A stretch of DNA of 64,000 nt from Ceratotherium simum simum (GCF_000283155.1 NW_004454179.1:11023006-11087005), one strand, 5' to 3'; positions 31,131-44,565 are shown, counted from the stretch's first letter. Program-made: numbers and translations. Notes: a model not told the origin generated them from the sequence alone.

Positions 31131-31898
31131 CACACAACTCACTCTGTGAGGGGAAGCCAGGAGCAGCAGTGCAATGACAGCTCTGTGAGGGAGGGACCAG
31201 TAGAGTGGGAATAGGAGGTCAACAGAAGTCAGGAAGAAGAGAGACATAGGCTGGGGCAGGTGAAAGTATGAGGCAGCCAGTTCACAAGATCAGCCAACAG
31301 GGCCCCCCAGGCCCCCAAGGGGAAGGGAAATAGATGTGCTTGGGAAGGGAAAAAAAGAGAAGCAAAGATATCTTATTCTCTCTCCAGCAAACATCCCACC
31401 TTGCAGCAGGGGAAACATCCACTGAATGCTGTACACAGACCAGAAGGCTGCAAGTCACATCAGTGAAGGGGCAGGAGCACACTTGTGGGGCCTATCATCC
31501 ACAGTAGCACCTGCCTATAAGGCTGGGGGGATGGGGTGGTGGTGCCCAGATTAAAGCTAAGTCCAGGAAGAGGAAGGTAAATATAACTCTGTTCATCAAA
31601 CTAAAGGATAATAAGACCAAGAAGCCTATCTGAAACTGAACGAGTAAAGTTTAAAGCAAATAAAAAGAAGTTCCATTTCACATAGCAACTGGCATACCAT
31701 TACCTTAAAGAGATGGTACAGACAAAAAATATAAATTCAAAAGAAGGTTAGCCAGCTTCATGGATGAATGAACCAAAATGGGTTAACAGGGAAAGGAGGA
31801 TGTGCTTTCAAGGGGTCAAGATCAAAACCATGTTAAATAAACAATGGTCCATCTACTTGATGGAATATTACACAGTCAGGTAAAATGATGTTCCCAAA

Positions 31899-33115
31899 AC
31901 CAGAAAGACACATGCAAAAGAATGAAAGTAGACCACTCTCTTACACCATACACAAAAATTAACTCAAAATGGATTAAAGACTTGAATGTAAGACCTGAAA
32001 CCATAAAACTCCTAGAAGAAAACATAGGCAGTATGCTCTTTGACATCAATCTTAGCAGTATCTTTTTGAATAAGTCTCCTCGGGCAAGGGAAACAAAAGA
32101 AAAAATAAACAAATGGGACTACATTGAACTAAAAAGCTTCTGCATGGCAAAAGAAACCATCAACAAAACAAAAAGACAACCTACCAATTGTGAGAAGATA
32201 TTTGCAAATCATATATCCACTAAGAGGTTAATATCCAAAATATATAAAGAACTTATACAACTCAACAACAAAAAACCAAATAACCCAATTAAAAAATGGG
32301 TAGAGGATCTGAACAGACATTTTTCCAAAGAAGACATACAGATGGCCAATAGGCACATGAAAAGATGTCCAACATCACTAATTCCTAGGGAAATGCAAAT
32401 CAAAACCCACAATGATATATCACCTTACACCCGTCAGAATGGCTATTATTAAAAAGACAAGAAATAACAAGTGTTGGAAAGGATGTGGAATAAAGGGAAC
32501 CCTTGTACACTGCTGGTGGGAATGTAAACTATGTGTAGCCACTATGGAAAACAGTACGGAGATCCCTCAAAAAATTAAAAATAGAACTACCTTATGATCC
32601 AGCTAGTCCACTTCTGGGTATTAATCCAAAGAACACGAAAACATTAATTTGAAAAGATGTATGCAACTCCATGTTCACTGCAGCATTATTCACAACAGCC
32701 ATGACTTGGAAACAACCTAAGTGCCCATCAACAGATGAATGAATAAAGAAGATGTGTGGTGCATATACATACAACAGAATACTGCTCAGCCATAAAAAAG
32801 ATGAAATCTTGCCATTTGTAATGACAGAGAAAGACAAATACTGTATGATGTCACTCATGTGGAAGATAAAACAACAACAACAAACAAACACATAGACACA
32901 GAGAATAGACTGGTGGTTACCAGAGGGGAAAGGGAGTGGAGAAGGGGGGTAAAGGGGATAAAGGGGCACATTTGTATGGTGACAGAAGGCAACTAGACTC
33001 TTGGTGGTGAACATGATGTAGTCTATACAGAAGTTGAAATATAATGATGTCTGCCTGAAAATTATATAAAGTTATAAACCAATGTGACCTCAATAAAAAA
33101 AATAATAATAAAAAG
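31899..33115 (+). mobile_element. 5'-truncated L1, younger copy
   Basis: 1.2 kb of L1 ORF2 C-terminal sequence with a 3' UTR and A-rich tail (AATAATAATAAAAAG). An 18-base TSD, TAAAATGATGTTCCCAAA at 31881-31898 versus TAAAGTGATGTTCCCAAA at 33116-33133, shows target-primed integration. A 176-residue open stretch survives at 31922-32452 (ORF2 fragment with KSFCMAKE and KIFANHIS). It has no start of ORF1 or reverse transcriptase catalytic part. It runs antisense to FBXW4. Confidence 0.93.
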
Positions 33116-33299
33116 TAAAGTGATGTTCCCAAAGAACACAGGCAAGATGCTTATGACTCTATTATAAGGAAAAAAAGTAAGGTATAAACAGGATTAATAC
33201 AACTATTTGAAAAATAGCCTGTGAAGGAAAGTTAAACACAACTTTGTTCATCAAACTAAAGGATAATGAGACCTATCTTTTTACAACAAAGGAGGTAAG

Positions 33300-34635
33300 A
33301 ATATACAGTGCAGAAAGGACAATGTTTTCAATAAATGGTGGTGGGAAAACTGGACAGCCACACACAAAAGAATGAAACTAAGCAACTATCTTACACCATA
33401 CATAAAAACGAACTCCAAATGGATTAAAGACTTGAACGTAAGACCTGAAACCATAAAACTCCTTGAAGAAAACTTAGGTGGTAAGCTCCTTGACATTAGT
33501 CTTGGCAATGATTTTTTGGCAAAGACAACAAAAGCAAAAATAAACAAATGGGACTACATCAAACTAAAAAGCTTCTGTACAGCAAAGGAAATCATCAACA
33601 AAATGAAAAGGCAACCTACTGAATGGGAAAAAATATTTGCAAATAATATATCTGATAAGGAATTAATACCCAAAATATATAAAGAACTCATACAACTCAA
33701 CAACAAAAAACCAAACAACCCAATTAAAAAATGGGCAGAGGATCTGAACAGACATTTTTCCAAAGAAGACATAGAGATGGCCAACAGGCACATATAAAGA
33801 TGCTTAACATCACTAATCATCAGGGAAATGCAAATCAAAACCACAATGAGGTATCATCTCACACCTATTAGAATGGCTATTATCAAAAAGACAAGAAATA
33901 ACAAGTGTTGGTGAGGATGTGGAGAAAAGGGAATTATTAGTGGGAATGTAAATTGGTGCAGCCACTATGGAAAACAGCACAAAGTTCCCTCAAAAAATTA
34001 AAAATAAGGGCCAGCCCAGTGGCGCAGCAGGTAAGTTCACACATTCCGCTTCAGCGGCCTGGGGTTCGCCAGTTCAGATCCTGGGCGCGGACATACTCAC
34101 CACTCATCAAGCCATGCTGAGGTGGCGTCCCACGTGGACAAGCTGGAAGGACCTACAACTAGGATATACAACTATGTACTGGGGCTTTGGGGAGAAAACA
34201 GAAAAAAGAGGAAGACTGGCAACAGATGTTAGCTCAGGGCCAATCTTCTGCAAAAAAAAATTAGAAATAGAACTACCATAAGATCCAGCAATTCCACTTC
34301 TGGGTTTTTATCTGCAGAAAATGAAAACACTAATTCAAAAAGATATATGCACCTCCATGTTCACTGCAGCATTATTTACAATAGCCAAGATATGGAAACA
34401 ACCTAAGAGTCCACTGATGGATGAATGGATAAAGAAGATGTGGTATATATAAATACAAGGGAATACTATTCAGCCATAAAAAAAGAATAGAGTCTTGCCA
34501 TTTGTGACAACATGGACGGGCTTTGAGGCTATTATGCTAAGCAAAATAAGTCAGACAGAAAAAGACAGATACCATATGATTTCACTTATATGTGGAATCT
34601 AAAAAAACAAAACTCTGAACTAGAATGCAGCAGTA
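33300..34635 (+). mobile_element. Second 5'-truncated L1, split by a SINE
   Basis: Starts at GTGCAGAAAGGACAATG, continues through the same ORF2 C-terminal segment as the preceding L1 (open stretch 33372-33797) and into the 3' UTR (GAATACTATTCAGCCATAAA, ATATGTGGAATCTAAAAAA). A SINE interrupts it at 34008-34254. The boundaries are approximate because no clear TSD was found. It is in the same orientation as its neighbour. Confidence 0.88.
34008..34254 (+). mobile_element. ERE SINE nested in L1
   Basis: Head GGGCCAGCCCAGTGGCGCAG and tail GATGTTAGCTCAGGGCCAATC. The TSD AAAAAATTAAAAATA (33992-34006) and AAAAAATTAGAAATA (34255-34269) differ by one base. The body is more diverged than other copies, so this insertion is older. 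Confidence 0.9.
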
Positions 34636-34998
34636 AAAAGAATGTGGTAGAGCTATGTGTTCTGACAGCAAAGGACCTCAGAGCCACACAGGTAGAGAAA
34701 GAATTCAAGTTGTAGAACAAACATACAATGTGAGCCTAAAACAAAGCAAAACCACATATTCGTGTGTGTATATATACACACATACATATCCATGAAATGA
34801 TATGATGTCTGATATTTGTTTGAAATGAAAAGATCTGGAGTGACACATCCCAGACTTCCTACAAAAAGAAGGATGGTCGAAGGGGCCCAAGGAAACCGAA
34901 GGGGATTTTTACTTTATATTCTACGTATTTTAAACTGTTTGAACTTTTTACAATTGGAACATATTTATAGTATATTACTTACGTAAAAAATAAAACAA

Positions 34999-35242
34999 GG
35001 GGCCGGCCCGGTGGCGCAAGCGGTTAAGTGCTCGTGTTCCGCTGCGGCGGCCCGGGGTTTGCCGGTTCGGATCCCGGGCGTGCACAAACGCACCGCTTGT
35101 CAGGCCATGCTGTGGCGGCGTCCCATATAAAGTAGAGGAAGATGGGCATGGATGTTAGCCCAGGCCCAGTCTTCCTCAGCAAAAAGAGGAGGATTGGCAG
35201 ATATTAGCTCAGGGCCTATCTTCCTCACAAAATAAATAAATA
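34999..35242 (+). mobile_element. ERE SINE, near-consensus copy
   Basis: Head GGGGCCGGCCCGGTGGCGCA, B box GGTTCGGATCCC and tail GATTGGCAGATATTAGCTCA with (AAAT)n. AAAAATAAAACAA flanks both sides (34986-34998 and 35243-35255). The similarity to the family consensus suggests a recent insertion. Confidence 0.93.
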
Positions 35243-37251
35243 AAAATAAAACAAAATAGAAAATGAGAAATTAAAAGGAGGATGGTAATAACAATATACA
35301 TTTTGAAGTTGTCTGAAGGCAGGGCTGCATGTTGATGGCATACTGAATTCAATGCGATTCTGAATATCACACAAACCACATGGTCTCTTGGTTCTGTCCT
35401 GAATCTGGCTGACGCCCTTTGACAGAGACCCTTCACCTGGAGGGCTTCTGAATGGTTAAGGCCTGGAAACAATTGCCTATGAGAATTCCACAATTTCACC
35501 CCTGCTCTTAGAACTTTCCCCCTAAACTTCTGCTTCATAACCACTCTCTCTGTAAAGAGATAAACAACAAGCTTCTTCAAACAGGTGAGCTACTAACTCC
35601 ACTGGGAGCCCATGAGAGGCCAAGGCCATGGCTTACCCCACAACAGTGCCCTGTACATACTGGGTACTCAAATGATTATTGCTGCTATGGCTAGCTAAGC
35701 CTGAAGCACAAAATATATTTGCAACTTCAAAACAAATCACTTTTTCCTTTTAGGCAGTCCATTTTTGCAACATGGTAATGGTCAGGCCCAAGGCCTGAGC
35801 ATGGATGGCCCACATGGTCTGGTGATTACTGGGGAGACTGAGAGCAGACAAGCTCTGGTGTTTTTTCAGGTTTCCCGATGAACATGAGTGGCTGGCATTT
35901 GACCAGGGGCATGAGATGGAAGGATGATGAGAACCATTAGAATCAACCGTGGCTCTACAAACAAACAGAGAGGAAAGCAGAGCTCGACTGGAGAGCTGCA
36001 CAGATAAGCTGGACACCAACTTAACAAGTTTATTTTAAAATCTGATTCTTTCTAAACATACCCACACTAACAAACCACAGAAGGACGTTGAGCCTCAGAT
36101 TTGATCCAGATTTAGGCAGGAGCATTAAGTGTTTATAACACCAATAGAGAAGAGAGGTGAGGACAGGTCAAAGAGAAATCTATGTGACCTATGATCCTGA
36201 GACCCTACATCCCTGACCCACTGTCACATTTAGGCCCAGCAATGGAGTCCCCTAGAGATTGGCCTGGCTTTTATTTTCATTCTCAATGTTCCATAAGCAG
36301 CAGCATGGGGCAGTCATTTTCATGTGACAAGCACCAAAGTATAACCAAGACCTTCTAGAAAGAGGTTCCCTCTGTGGAATCAAAGGGCAGCAGAGACCAT
36401 CCACACTACCCACCACATGACTGCATGGCCTTCCTCATCCAATGGCCTCATAACTCTTGCAGGGCTTAAAGTAAGAGAGGCTCTGATGACCCACCAATGA
36501 AAAAGAGTCCCATGGTGACATCCAGCAAAAAAGGTGACATCCCTGAAAAAAGCGAGACTGAGGGTGTGAGTGTTGACCTATGGATTCACCAGCACCATCT
36601 GCATCTCTGGACCACTTCTCTTCTATGAAGACAGAGGGAGGAGAATGGGAGGTGAAGCTCTACACTCTTCAATCAGGTCTGATTGCAGCAGCATTTTCCA
36701 CCATTACCCTGAAGGTATCAGCGGCAGGGAAGGGGTTGTCATAGAGGTTGATAGGCCAGTAGTGCCTGCTATGCATGATAAATTATACACAGCAGGTCTA
36801 GAGAAGTAGGATCCATGACAAGAAAAAAGGAGAGGACTGTGTGTCTATGTACACAGCAGGTAAAACCTATTCCTCAAAGAAGGGCTCCCTTGTGGAGGAG
36901 AGCCAGCAGCAAACCTTGGTGTACAAATCCAACCAGTAACTCTTGTGTTGACTCCTTCCCTGTGATGGGAGACAATGAGAGCCCCACAGTCCTTGCATTG
37001 GCCATACAGATTGAGGCTTACATTACAAGAGGAAGTGAAAAAATTATAAGGCTGGAGACTGAAGAGTGAGGGTACTGAGGTCCTTTTCTGCAAGACTTCC
37101 ATTACAGAGCTTTTCAGGAAGGTGAAGTTCCTCAGAACTTCCTTGCTTCCAGATTAGTTAGCAGCACCAGGAATCCTGACCTTGAACTTTGTTCCTCCCC
37201 AAGATTTCCCACCCTCTTGACATTGGCACCTAGGAGGGAAGAGGTAGGAGT

Positions 37252-37310
37252 CTGTCTTCTGAACAGACTCCTGTCTTCTGAACAGTTTACCTGTTCTGCG
37301 AGGTAAACTG
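37252..37310. repeat. Short direct repeat next to a hairpin
   Basis: CTGTCTTCTGAACAG occurs twice, about 20 bases apart (near 37252 and 37271). It is followed by CAGTTTACC at 37283-37291 and its reverse complement GGTAAACTG at 37302-37310 around a 10-nt loop. Confidence 0.9.
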
Positions 37311-40300
37311 TACTCCTGGAGTCTAATTCAAGGAGCCTGCTAGTCATTTTCCTTTGGAGGAGGTCCAGCCAGGTCAGGCCTGCACCATCCCAGGACTTGG
37401 CTCCAGTTTCTCTCTGCCCCACCGGGAGGGTGCTAGCCCACTGCTGATTTAGCCAACCTCACGTGTCTGCAGCCAGGTTCTTTCCCCTGTCCATGTCATG
37501 TTAGGAAAGTGGCAGGTTTTTCTAAGGACACCATCAACTGCTTACAATAGAGCAATCTCTAATCAGTGGACCAGTAATGAAGTGAGGAAGAGGAGGTTAA
37601 AGGCAGTTGTACCACAGTTCCCACCAGACTCTGACTTTGTTTGAGAGGTGGTGGCCAAGGCTGTGAGGTCAGTCATCATCCACATACTAGTGTCATCCAC
37701 ATAGACACTTTGGGACCAGATGTCACGAAGTAATATGGCCCTTATGAAAATGGTAGACACATATTGTTCTGTCTGCACTATACTCTCCCTCCATACATGT
37801 GATTCCTGAGAGACTTCCCATGTTCTTACACACTCTCCCTCCCTGGTCACAGGGAGGGCAGTTGCCCCAAGCTGGGCCAGTGAGTCTCTGCCCTGGGATT
37901 TTTGGAAGCCAGTCACTCTCCATGACTTAAGCTATGTCAAACTCAGGAGCTCTTGGCAGCCTCTGGAATAAGCTGGTCAGCTGGAAAAACGGAAGGAGCT
38001 GAGACCCAGGAAGATCCAGAAGACGAGCAGCTGAGAAGGATAGGGTCCTGGCAGCACTGAGGTCTCTGGGTCCAGCTACTCCTGAGCCCAACTGTATTTG
38101 TGCTCTTCCTTTGGCTTGGTTGCTTAGCTTTACCCTTGGATTTCATGAGCCAAACATTTCCAGTTTTACTTAAGTTAATGTGAATTTGGTTTCTGTCACT
38201 TACAACCAATTTGTCCTGACCACTACAGAGCCTCTGTTCAGTAGGTGCTGAGCATCTCACCCATGTGAATATCCTCACTGACAGATGAGGAAAGGGCTTT
38301 GCCAGGCACCTACTGAACACCTTGAGGCCTAAGAATAGATACCTCAGATACAAAATTAATAGCTGGTGGGTCTGCTAGGAGAGCAAAAAAAAAAGGCAGC
38401 ACAGGTGGGCCTGGAACTTCAGAAGAGGGATGAAGTGTTCTCTCACACCTAGGCCCAAGGAGAGTGCCAGGAAAAACATCTACTCTCCCATTCCCAGTAG
38501 GAGTGGAGAGATGGTGTGGACAATAGCAGATAACAAGGATGCTGCTTGAGGGACGGGATTACAGTTTATAAGGAAGAAAGCCCTGATCTTCAGAGATTCG
38601 GTCTCTTGGATCCCCTTTTATGAACTGATGGAAGTGAAAGTTCTGCTGGAAACCACAAGGCTCACTCGGATGGGATAGAGTTTGGTCCACTCTCAGATTC
38701 TTCCATTTTCAAGAACAGTAGTGCCAGGCATCTGAGAGATGGGTAAAGATACTTGCCAGGTATTTATCTGACTTGAATTAAAGACCCACACAAAGTAATT
38801 GTTAAGATAGTAATGAAAACATGGGGTTAATTTTACTATTTTCTCTTTGTGTATGTTTGAAATTTTTCAGAATTAAAAGTTTAAAAATAAACACACACAA
38901 CATTAAAACTTTGTAACCCCAAGCAACTCTGTTGTTGCAACATCTTTTATCTCTTCCCCACCCTGACTCAGTACTAATGGCCCCAAAACCAAGGGAAAAA
39001 TAAATCTGACCATATAAGCAAACTCAAATATTCCACTGCTGAATCCCTCTGAGTGACACACACAAAAAATGTAGGAGGAACCAAGCAGAAAACTCACACA
39101 TAGCATGTAAAATTGTTTTTTGTAAAAAGCAAAAATAAAACAAAAACCTCACATATTCCTAAAGCAGTCCCAAAAAACCTGCTCACTCCCTTTTTTTAAT
39201 GAAACTGGCCCTAGGTCAGAAAGACATTTGAAGTCATAAATCAGAAATTAGGCATGAAGAAACCAAGGCCCATTCATGGAAAACCACTTTATGGAGCATA
39301 AAATAATAAATGATATCACATGTCATATAAAAACTCTATAAATATATCACTATATATTACACAGACTCATATGTGTATGTATCTGTATATATACACATAC
39401 AAAAAATTTGAAGCAAAACATGACAAGCATTTGAGCCTCAGGTTCCTCCAAAGACCCATCTCCTTATAGTAGCCACCATATGGAGCCTGCCACAGTGAGC
39501 AGCCCCTTCCTGCTCCTCTCTGAGCTACTCCACCCCCGACCCCCCACCGCAAGATTCCCAAATTCCAACCAGCCCTTGTTGCTCTCCATTAAACCTCACC
39601 TCCATGCTCCTTCTCAGGACTTTGTCAACAGCCCTCACCTCCCCACTGCCAGCCTGTAGGCACCAAATTCTACCTCCTAAGGCCCCTTGGTAGGCAAATA
39701 ACTTGGCATATTTGTTTTCTGGGAAAAGTCAACCCCTCAATGTTTAATTTCACCTCTTTGGAACATTGGAATAAAGGCCAAACACATCCTAAGCCACAAG
39801 GAAGCACTGGGGCCAGCGCAGTGCCTGACTCATTGCCATGCCCACCATCAGAGCCACCAGGCCCTCCCCTAAGCTACCAAGATTTGGGGCAGGGTGGGGC
39901 GTGATACCTACGCTACTTGTGATCTGTGGGTACACATGGGCATACACTCCTGTAAATTACCAAATTATTGACTTTTGATGCATAAGTCTACTTCCCTCCC
40001 TGCCACTCCTCCCAGATAGGATAAAATAAGATCACCTCATCTTTCCAATTCGTGCCTCTCCTCAGAAATTGAGGTTTTTAAGCCAAGTGAGATACCAAGA
40101 AAGCATGTGCCAGCCCAGGTCGCTGATTTCTTTCCTGCTGAGTCTCCACACTCACTCCCACCCAAACAATATGGAGAACACTATGGAGATTAGCATGTCC
40201 ATCCATCACTATCCCCAGACCATTCCTAGCCCAGGGCCAGTAGATGGCTGCTGGCCATTCAGCCCTCAGTTACCGACTGTCTGAGGCGGAAAGCTATGCT

Positions 40301-40879
40301 GTGGTTCAACTCCCAGGTGCTGGTATTTGGCTCCTGGGAGGAGAGAGAACATGGGCCCAGTCACAGCCTTGGGAAGAGGTGCATGCCCAGCTGGGTTGTC
40401 TTAACCTTGCCATCCTTTGCTGAGAAGGCACACATAAGCACGCGCGCACACATGCATACACACATGCATGAACACAGCCTGTGTTTGCTCCCTTTGGTAA
40501 GGGGGCACCCAGGATGCCACACACATACTCACACAGATGTACCCACTGCTTGGTGTTTCCACTCCTGAAGAGAAGAGAGCAGGTCCATGGGCACATGCAT
40601 GTCCCACACATACATACCCCACACAACCTGTGGAAGCACTGCGCCCCACAGCAGTCTCCCTCCCAGTCTTACTGGGCAGTTGTGACTTTCAGTCAACCCA
40701 GGTGTTAAGCCCCTGCCATTTTCTCCCTGCTTTGGCCTGTCTCTGTCCCTCCCTCTGCCCTCCCACAGTAAGTGCTTTCAGGCCACACAATGAGTGGGAG
40801 GAGGAGAAACACTTGTATTGAGGAAGGCGTTTTGTTGTTTCATCCCCAAGCGGGGGCTGGGGTAGGGGAGGAGTGGGGA

Positions 40880-41260
40880 CCCACAAAATTTCTAATAAGC
40901 AGTTTCTCTCCTCAAAGCTAAAATGATTTTCTTTAATTGCTTGGTGGGAACAGTTTATTGTGGGGGTCTCTGCCCTCCCCCCTAGCCTAATTGACTTACT
41001 GAAGTTTAACAGGGGCTTTCACCTGGAGAGACTGCAATTATTCCCCCCATCCCACATTCGTACCTGGGCTCTCGCCACAGGGGGCCTTTGTTCCCCCTAA
41101 ATACAGCAGTGACACAAATGTCCTCAGCAGCAGGGGAACGCAGGGAAGTGGTAATTTTCAGCCCAACGCAATTAGCTGAGGGCTTTTCAGCCTTCCCAGT
41201 GAATGGTGGGGAAACTTCAGCACGTGGGAACGGTGAGCTGGGCTGCTCTGTGCAAGGCAA
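40880..41260. promoter_or_regulatory. Candidate conserved enhancer B (FBXW4 intron 5)
   Basis: Unique sequence with TTTAATTGC (near 40932), CTAATTGA (40987), GCAATTATT (41034), GCAATTAGC (41168), E boxes CACCTG (41020) and CACGTG (41221), and TTTATTGTGG. Evidence is motif density only. Confidence 0.42.
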
Positions 41261-42129
41261 ACAAAAGAGGCCTCTGAATTGGGCACCGCGGTGAGCAAGA
41301 CCAGGGCTGGTGGGGGCAGCTGGGACTAGGGCCTGGACGAGGGACCTACATCGTCACCCACCCAATCTATGTCTTCCAGTCAGGGCCAGTGGCCCCAAAT
41401 AGCTTTCCGGGAGGCAGTGGAGGCACTCAAGACCGTTGACTTGTATCTTGCGCCACAGCTCTGCATTTATGAAGCAAAGAATAGGGAAAGGGTGGCCGAC
41501 TGAGCAGGGGTGGGGCAAAGGAGGCCTGAGGGCCACAGTGCTATGTCTGTCTGGCTCTCTCCAGAGGGCCTGGGGCTGGAGCTCACATTTCGCTTTGGGC
41601 CTTCAAGGACACCCCTGAGTCAGGAAGCTTGAGAGAAAGAGACTCTCCTGGGAGACAGGGAGACCCAGGGCTCCTCTAACACTTATCTCTACTGTTGCCA
41701 CCACAGCAGCCCCTACTGCCAGCCAAGCAGAGGAAAGAAGAGTCCTCTGCTTAGGGGTGGCTGCAAGGCTAGAGAGGCACAGGGTGAAAGCAGCACGTGA
41801 CTTATCTGGGGTCAGTGCCGAGGTGTCAAAGGCCGGAATGTGGACTCCAACAGTGGAAGTAACCACAGAGCCAGCAGCAAGCAGGCTTGCCAGCCTCTCA
41901 CAACCAGCCGTAGGAGAGCCCTGACCTCAGACCCAGGAGAGGGAAAAGCTGTTCTCCTCGAAAGAATGAAAAAATGAAACCCAGAAACAGAAGGGCTGGT
42001 TGACAAACGAGCTGTGCATGGGTGAGAGAGAGAATGAGGAGTCGAGCTCGTTGCCAGGCGAGAACGCCCAGAACACTGGCCAGGGCAGGCAGCACTGCGG
42101 CACCCTGGAAGGGGCCCGAGCTGGGACTC

Positions 42130-42245
42130 CGCAGGCTGGCATTCAGTGCCAACTCAGCTGTTCACAAGCTGTCTGACCTTGGGCAAGCCTGTAACCTCTT
42201 AGGGCCTCACATTTCTTGTCTGTAGAATGGGAAACAGTTATACTA
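42130..42245 (+). repeat. MIR
   Basis: TGTCTGACCTTGGGCAAGCC and CTGTAGAATGGGAAACAGTT, the MIR core in forward order. Confidence 0.75.
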
Positions 42246-43514
42246 GAACAATGTTTGTGAAATTTTAAAAAGCAACAGAAAACTTTTGTGAGCTGGCATC
42301 TCTGATAGAATTATAAAACAGGAACCAAGGGGGCTGTTCCGGTTGAGCAGATGTGGGAGGTGGGGGTGAGCCCCACCCATGTGACCTCTGACCCTCCTGC
42401 GTTTGAGGCAGACCTTCAGAGCCCTGCCTGGAAACCCCAGAACCAGATACTCTCCAGGGCTACTCCACCACTAACACTCCACTAATAACGTTATGACCCA
42501 GCAAAACCCAGGACTGATAGAAAGGACAAAGCTGAGCATCCCGTAGCACAGGCCACTGCTCTACAGCCCTGCCTCCCAGCTGCCCTCCAGTCACACAACC
42601 AACAGAAGTGGGATCATGCCCCCATTTGCCATCAACAACCTCACCACACGCAACAGAGTCCCTGAGAGCCCCGGTGAACTACATTCAGGGGCAACTACGG
42701 CTGGGGGCAGGTGGAGAAGTGTGGCATATGGCTTGTAGGCGGTGGTCAGGTCCAACCTTTGCCTGTGCATCCAACTAGGAGATCCAGCCATGAAGACTAC
42801 CGCAGGATGACACCTACTCCCACCCTGCTCCCTCACTGGCCTGGGCTGGTCGCTAAAACTACTGTTCCCGCCCTCACCCCCACCTCAAGCTCTGCCAAAA
42901 AAGGTTGAAAGTGATTCTCTACACAAGAGTCTACAAAGTAAAGGTGGCTAGTCTGAACACCCACAGTTCAGAGACGTGAATACAGACCCTCCCCTCACCC
43001 CCCCCACCACTCCTGGAACAGCCTGGTCCCTTTGGGAGCAGCCCAGACCAACAACCTACAGGGGACAAGAAGGCCTGTCACTCAGAACAAGTGGCTCGGC
43101 TCCAGTCACACCTGGCCTGGATTCTGTCTCCCCATCTTCTGCCGCCCCTGCATCAGCCTTGTGTCCCATCTGCACAGGCCACCCTCTCTCTCTCAGATGG
43201 AAGCTCCTGCTCTGGGACTGACCACCCCTCTCACAGAACAAGGCCTTGCCTGGGCAATTCCTGAGCAAAGACAGGCAGAGATAGGCGCTTCATTCCTTCA
43301 ACAAGCACCTGAGGGCTATCCAAGCCAGCCCTGCGCTAGGTGCTAGGGTATGCAGGAAAAACAAAACTCGCAGAGGCTTGCGCTTAGGCAGCTTAAGGTC
43401 CAGCCAGAGAGTCAACTCTTCAATTCATATTTTTTTTAAAAAAATGGAAGCAATTCAAGACAATCAACAAGTTCCAATCCCAAATGAGAGCAAGATGACC
43501 ATGGGCTGGGAAGG

Positions 43515-43735
43515 CAGACAGAGCACAGCAGTTAAAAAAGCATCAGCTCTGGAGTCAGATGCCAGGGCTTAAACCCTGGTGCATCAACTACCAGATGTGA
43601 CTTTGGGCATGTTAACTAACTTCTCTGAGGCCTCAGTTTCCTCACTTGTAAATTGAGGATGGTGACAGTACCTGTCTGAGAGGAGTAAATGAGATATAAA
43701 GTGTTGAGCACAGTGCTTAGCACTTGGCTGGCACT
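43515..43735 (+). repeat. Nearly full-length MIR
   Basis: Runs from AGCTCTGGAGTCAGATGCCA through ACTTTGGGCATGTTAACTAA, CCTCAGTTTCCTCACTTGTA and GAGCACAGTGCTTAGCACTT. Confidence 0.85.
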
Positions 43736-44459
43736 CCAGGAGTCAGCCACCCTCATCCTCATCATTCTCTCCATCACTGGCTAGGCAACAGAGAGGCACT
43801 GAGGACTCCTGATCAGAGAAGTGGCCTAGTAAGGGGAACCTATATTGTTTCCCTCCTGAAGCAGCAAAAACTAGGTAAGAAGAGAGACCTCGGCTTCCCT
43901 GTCCCTATTTTGCAGACCACTTCAGAAAGCTACTGTCAGTGCTGATGACAGACAGGACAAATTTAACCTGGCCAAGGCCACAGGAGATCCTGAGCCAACT
44001 AGGGGCCTTAAAGCGGCAGACTGGAATTTGCGCCCCCTCAGACTGACCGCAGCCCCCTTAGTCCTCTCCTGCCCCTCACTCTCCACCATCAGCCTGCTGG
44101 CTGGAATGCAGGGGCCCCTGTGCCAGAAGGCCCAGGCTAGGCAGGAGGCCGGGAGGCACAGGTGGTTCTCAGAGGAGATCCCTGGATTCCAGAAAGCATA
44201 TCCCCTACAGGCACAACAAAGCTGGGGCTTGTTGTTGGTCAAGGCGCCTTTGCTTGCTTGAGCTACAGCCCAGACGGTGAGGTGGCCGGGGCAGGCTAGG
44301 GGACGCAGAGCTGGCGGGGGGCAGTGGCCAGCCCTTTTGGCACCAGCTTCCTCCCTCCCTGGGTTTCTCACTTTGTTCAGCATGGTAACCCAGAGGAGGC
44401 TGGGGAAAGCACTTTTCACTACCCAGCAAATAAAGCCACGGGGAGAGGGAGAAGGATGA

Positions 44460-44565
44460 AAGGTTTGGGGGTTTTAAAATGTGGTTTGGGGGTATTTAGG
44501 TGGTTTGAAAAAATAATAAAAGGAAGTTGTTTCTGCAATCCAATTAATTTAAAACCCAGGATTTA
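44460..44565. promoter_or_regulatory. Candidate AT-rich regulatory stretch
   Basis: GGGTTTTAAA (near 44468) and its reverse complement TTTAAAACCC (near 44549) bracket CAATCCAATTAATTTAA. Unique sequence; inference only. Confidence 0.25.

Noticed and set aside
31922..32452. 176-codon open frame
   Set aside because: It is an L1 ORF2 C-terminal remnant, described as part of the mobile element and not a host gene.
37580..38215. Possible old LTR element
   Set aside because: TTTGGTTTCTGTCACTTACA near 38195 resembles the end of an old mammalian repeat, but I could not find a matching start or flanking duplication.
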